Below the pieces are notes generated by a model. The model made no database searches. It was given only the letters and a program-made list of their open reading frames with translations, and was not told the DNA's origin. Both the position numbers and the translations under genes were made by a program. This document shows, piece after piece, positions 62,400-64,000 of a DNA stretch of 64,000 nt. This stretch comes from Syntrophopropionicum propionicicum_A (GTDB taxonomy: Bacteria > Bacillota > Desulfotomaculia > Desulfotomaculales > Pelotomaculaceae). The number at the start of each line of letters is the position of its first letter. Positions within the stretch are counted from its first letter, which is position 1. The stretch is taken from assembly GCF_048984525.1 (NCBI RefSeq), contig NZ_JBMGJC010000011.1:1-64000 (forward strand). The letters are read 5' to 3'.

Positions 62400-62789
62400 A
62401 TGGCGCGTCGCGTAGCCAGGACTAAAAAACGTGAACGCAAAAACATAGAAAATGGAATTGCTCACATCAAGTCCACTTTCAATAACACCGTAGTTACCAT
62501 TACCGATACCAAAGGCAATACTCTTTCCTGGGCCAGCGCCGGTGGAGTAGGATTCAAGGGATCCAGAAAAAGCACCCCGTACGCCGCCCAGCAGGCAGCC
62601 GAGAACGCTGCCAAGGAGGCCATGGAACACGGCCTGAAAGAAGTAGAAGTTATGGTCAAGGGGCCTGGAGCCGGCCGGGAAGCCGCCATTCGCTCCCTGC
62701 AGGCAGCCGGCCTGGAAGTAAATATGATCAAAGACGTAACACCTATTCCTCATAACGGATGCCGGCCGCCCAAGCGCCGGAGAGTTTAA
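62400..62789 (+). CDS. rpsK: 30S ribosomal protein S11
   Basis: 129 residues; GIAHIKSTFNNTVVTITD, KSTPYAAQQAAENAAK and PIPHNGCRPPKRRRV. SD AGAGGAGG. Confidence 0.97.
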   Translation: MARRVARTKKRERKNIENGIAHIKSTFNNTVVTITDTKGNTLSWASAGGVGFKGSRKSTPYAAQQAAENAAKEAMEHGLKEVEVMVKGPGAGREAAIRSLQAAGLEVNMIKDVTPIPHNGCRPPKRRRV

Positions 62790-62804
62790 GGAGGTGCACT
62801 ATTT

Positions 62805-63431
62805 TTGGCAAAATATACAGGATCGGTCTGCCGGCTGTGCCGCCGGGAAGGCCTGAAGCTTTATCTAAAAGGAGACAGGTGCTTCGCTCCGAAATGCGCC
62901 ATTGAGCGCCGGGCTTATCCTCCCGGACAGCATGGACAGGGGCGCAAAAAAGTTTCCGAGTACGGGCTGCAGCTGAGAGAAAAGCAAAAAGCCCGCAGGA
63001 TTTACGGCATTCTGGAAAACCAGTTCAGAAGGTACTTTGAAAAAGCTGAACGGCAGCCCGGTGTCACCGGCGAAAACCTGCTTCGCCTTCTGGAAAGGCG
63101 CCTGGACAACGTTATCTACCGCCTGGGACTGGGTTCATCGCGCAGTGAAGCCAGGCAGCTTGTCCGCCATGGCCACTTCATGGTGAACGGCCGTAAGGTG
63201 AACATCCCCTCTTACTTAATCAGGGTCGGCGATGTAATAACCGTCCGGGAAAAAAGCAAGGAATCACCCAAATTAAAGGAATTGTTGGAGCGAGCAGGCG
63301 ACCGTACGCCACCCGCATGGCTGGAACTAGAGGCTGAACAGGCCACGGCCAGAGTGGTGGATCTGCCAACGCGGGATCAGATCGATGCCACGGTGCAGGA
63401 GCACCTGATCGTAGAGCTGTACTCCAGATAG
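62805..63431 (+). CDS. rpsD: 30S ribosomal protein S4
   Basis: 208 residues; Cys-containing N terminus (CRLCRREGLKLYLKG, CFAPKCAIERR), S4 RNA-binding domain LERRLDNVIYRLGL and RQLVRHGHFMVNGRKV. TTG start after GGAGGTG. Confidence 0.97.
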   Translation: MAKYTGSVCRLCRREGLKLYLKGDRCFAPKCAIERRAYPPGQHGQGRKKVSEYGLQLREKQKARRIYGILENQFRRYFEKAERQPGVTGENLLRLLERRLDNVIYRLGLGSSRSEARQLVRHGHFMVNGRKVNIPSYLIRVGDVITVREKSKESPKLKELLERAGDRTPPAWLELEAEQATARVVDLPTRDQIDATVQEHLIVELYSR

Positions 63432-63437
63432 GATTTT

Positions 63438-63467
63438 GGTTGTTGGTTGTTGGTTGTTGGTTGTTGG
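63438..63467 (+). repeat. Perfect GGTTGTT heptamer array before rpoA
   Basis: Four exact copies of GGTTGTT followed by GG, just after the rpsD stop. No complementary CCAACAA arm is visible in the remaining 90 bases before rpoA. Confidence 0.9.
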
Positions 63468-63555
63468 ATTGATTGCCGGATATCGCTGCGGTGGTTTCCG
63501 TTTATACCAGCCGCTGACCGCTGATTGCCAGGCACCATCTTAGGAGGGAACCTTA

Positions 63556-64000
63556 ATGCTCGAAATCGAGAAACCAAAAATTGAAATCGTTGAAATGAAC
63601 GAAGATAATACCTATGGGAAATTTGTGGTGGAACCTCTGGAAAGGGGTTACGGAATTACCCTGGGTAATTCTCTGCGCCGTATCCTGCTTTCTTCTCTGC
63701 CCGGCGCGGCGGTAACATCCGTTAAGATAGACGGTGTGCTGCACGAGTTTTCAACCATACCCGGTGTTGTCGAGGATGTCACAGACATCATTTTAAACCT
63801 TAAAAGCCTTTGTTTAAAGATCTACGGGGAAGACGAGAAGATACTGAGGATTGAAGCGATAACCGAGGGTGAAATAACGGCGGGTGACATCATCCACGAC
63901 GCGGATGTCGAAATCCTTAACCCGGAGCTCGTTATCGCCACCCTGTCCGAGAACTCCAGGCTGGTCATGGAGATAACAGTATCAAAGGGACGGGGCTATG
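63556..64000 (+). CDS. rpoA: RNA polymerase subunit alpha (5' part)
   Basis: The first 148 codons; the gene runs off the right edge. GKFVVEPLERGYGITLGNSL, RRILLSSLPGAAVTSVKIDG and FSTIPGVVEDVTDIILNLK are the N-terminal dimerisation domain signatures. SD AGGAGGG before ATG. Confidence 0.97.
   Translation, partial: MLEIEKPKIEIVEMNEDNTYGKFVVEPLERGYGITLGNSLRRILLSSLPGAAVTSVKIDGVLHEFSTIPGVVEDVTDIILNLKSLCLKIYGEDEKILRIEAITEGEITAGDIIHDADVEILNPELVIATLSENSRLVMEITVSKGRGY

Overview
The window is a chromosomal segment of a low-to-mid GC, endospore-forming, anaerobic Gram-positive bacterium, most likely a member of the Desulfotomaculum/Pelotomaculum branch of the Peptococcaceae (Clostridia). This is inferred from the gene order (ctsR-mcsA-mcsB-clpC-radA-disA-carD-yacL-ispD-ispF-gltX-cysS-mrnC-rlmB-yacP-sigH, then secE-nusG-rplKAJL-rpoBC-rpsLG-fusA-tuf and the S10/spc/alpha ribosomal operons), the sporulation sigma factor SigH, ThyX, CtsR/McsB, zinc-type S14 and frequent TTG/GTG starts. 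No species was identified by search.

Layout. 1-350: end of an rRNA operon (23S 3' end, 5S, terminator). 0.46-3.4 kb: a VanR/VanS-type two-component system and a serine-type D,D-carboxypeptidase, without vanH-A-X. 3.5-21.6 kb: tRNA-Asn, the protein-arginine-kinase/Clp stress operon, DNA-integrity genes (radA, disA), carD, isoprenoid genes (ispD, ispF), two aminoacyl-tRNA synthetases, thyX, RNA-processing genes and sigH. 21.7-22.2 kb: tRNA-Thr, tRNA-Tyr and initiator tRNA-Met. 22.4-29.6 kb: an accessory block with two membrane proteins, a lipoprotein rhodanese whose catalytic Cys codon is an in-frame TGA (probable selenocysteine), a molbindin-like ORF with two in-frame TGAs, a C-GCAxxG-C-C protein and a four-gene set of the ArsS / rSAM-selenodomain type, then pgsA. 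29.8-30.1 kb: tRNA-Thr and tRNA-Met. 30.4-64 kb: nearly continuous translation and transcription machinery from tuf to the start of rpoA, including a second tuf.

How the genes work together. The second half is the growth core: ribosomal proteins, RNA polymerase beta and beta', elongation factors, SecE/SecY and methionine aminopeptidase, controlled by an L10 leader and several strong sigma-A-type promoters. The stress operon has its own promoter overlapped by a CtsR operator. The accessory block is the least ordinary part: its ArsS-type radical SAM gene set belongs to families originally named for association with selenium-containing domains, and it sits beside the probable selenocysteine rhodanese.

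A second unusual layer is intergenic. Many gaps, including gaps inside the ribosomal protein operons and between tRNA genes, are filled by elements with two arms of degenerate short tandem repeats (7-bp period, e.g. GAGACGT or GTCAGTA; another class has a 9-bp period, e.g. AAGATTAAC) followed by reverse-complementary repeats. They occupy the space from stop codon to next ribosome binding site and would fold into long imperfect hairpins in the mRNA. Two copies of a different ~68-bp palindromic element lie on either side of rplJ-rplL.
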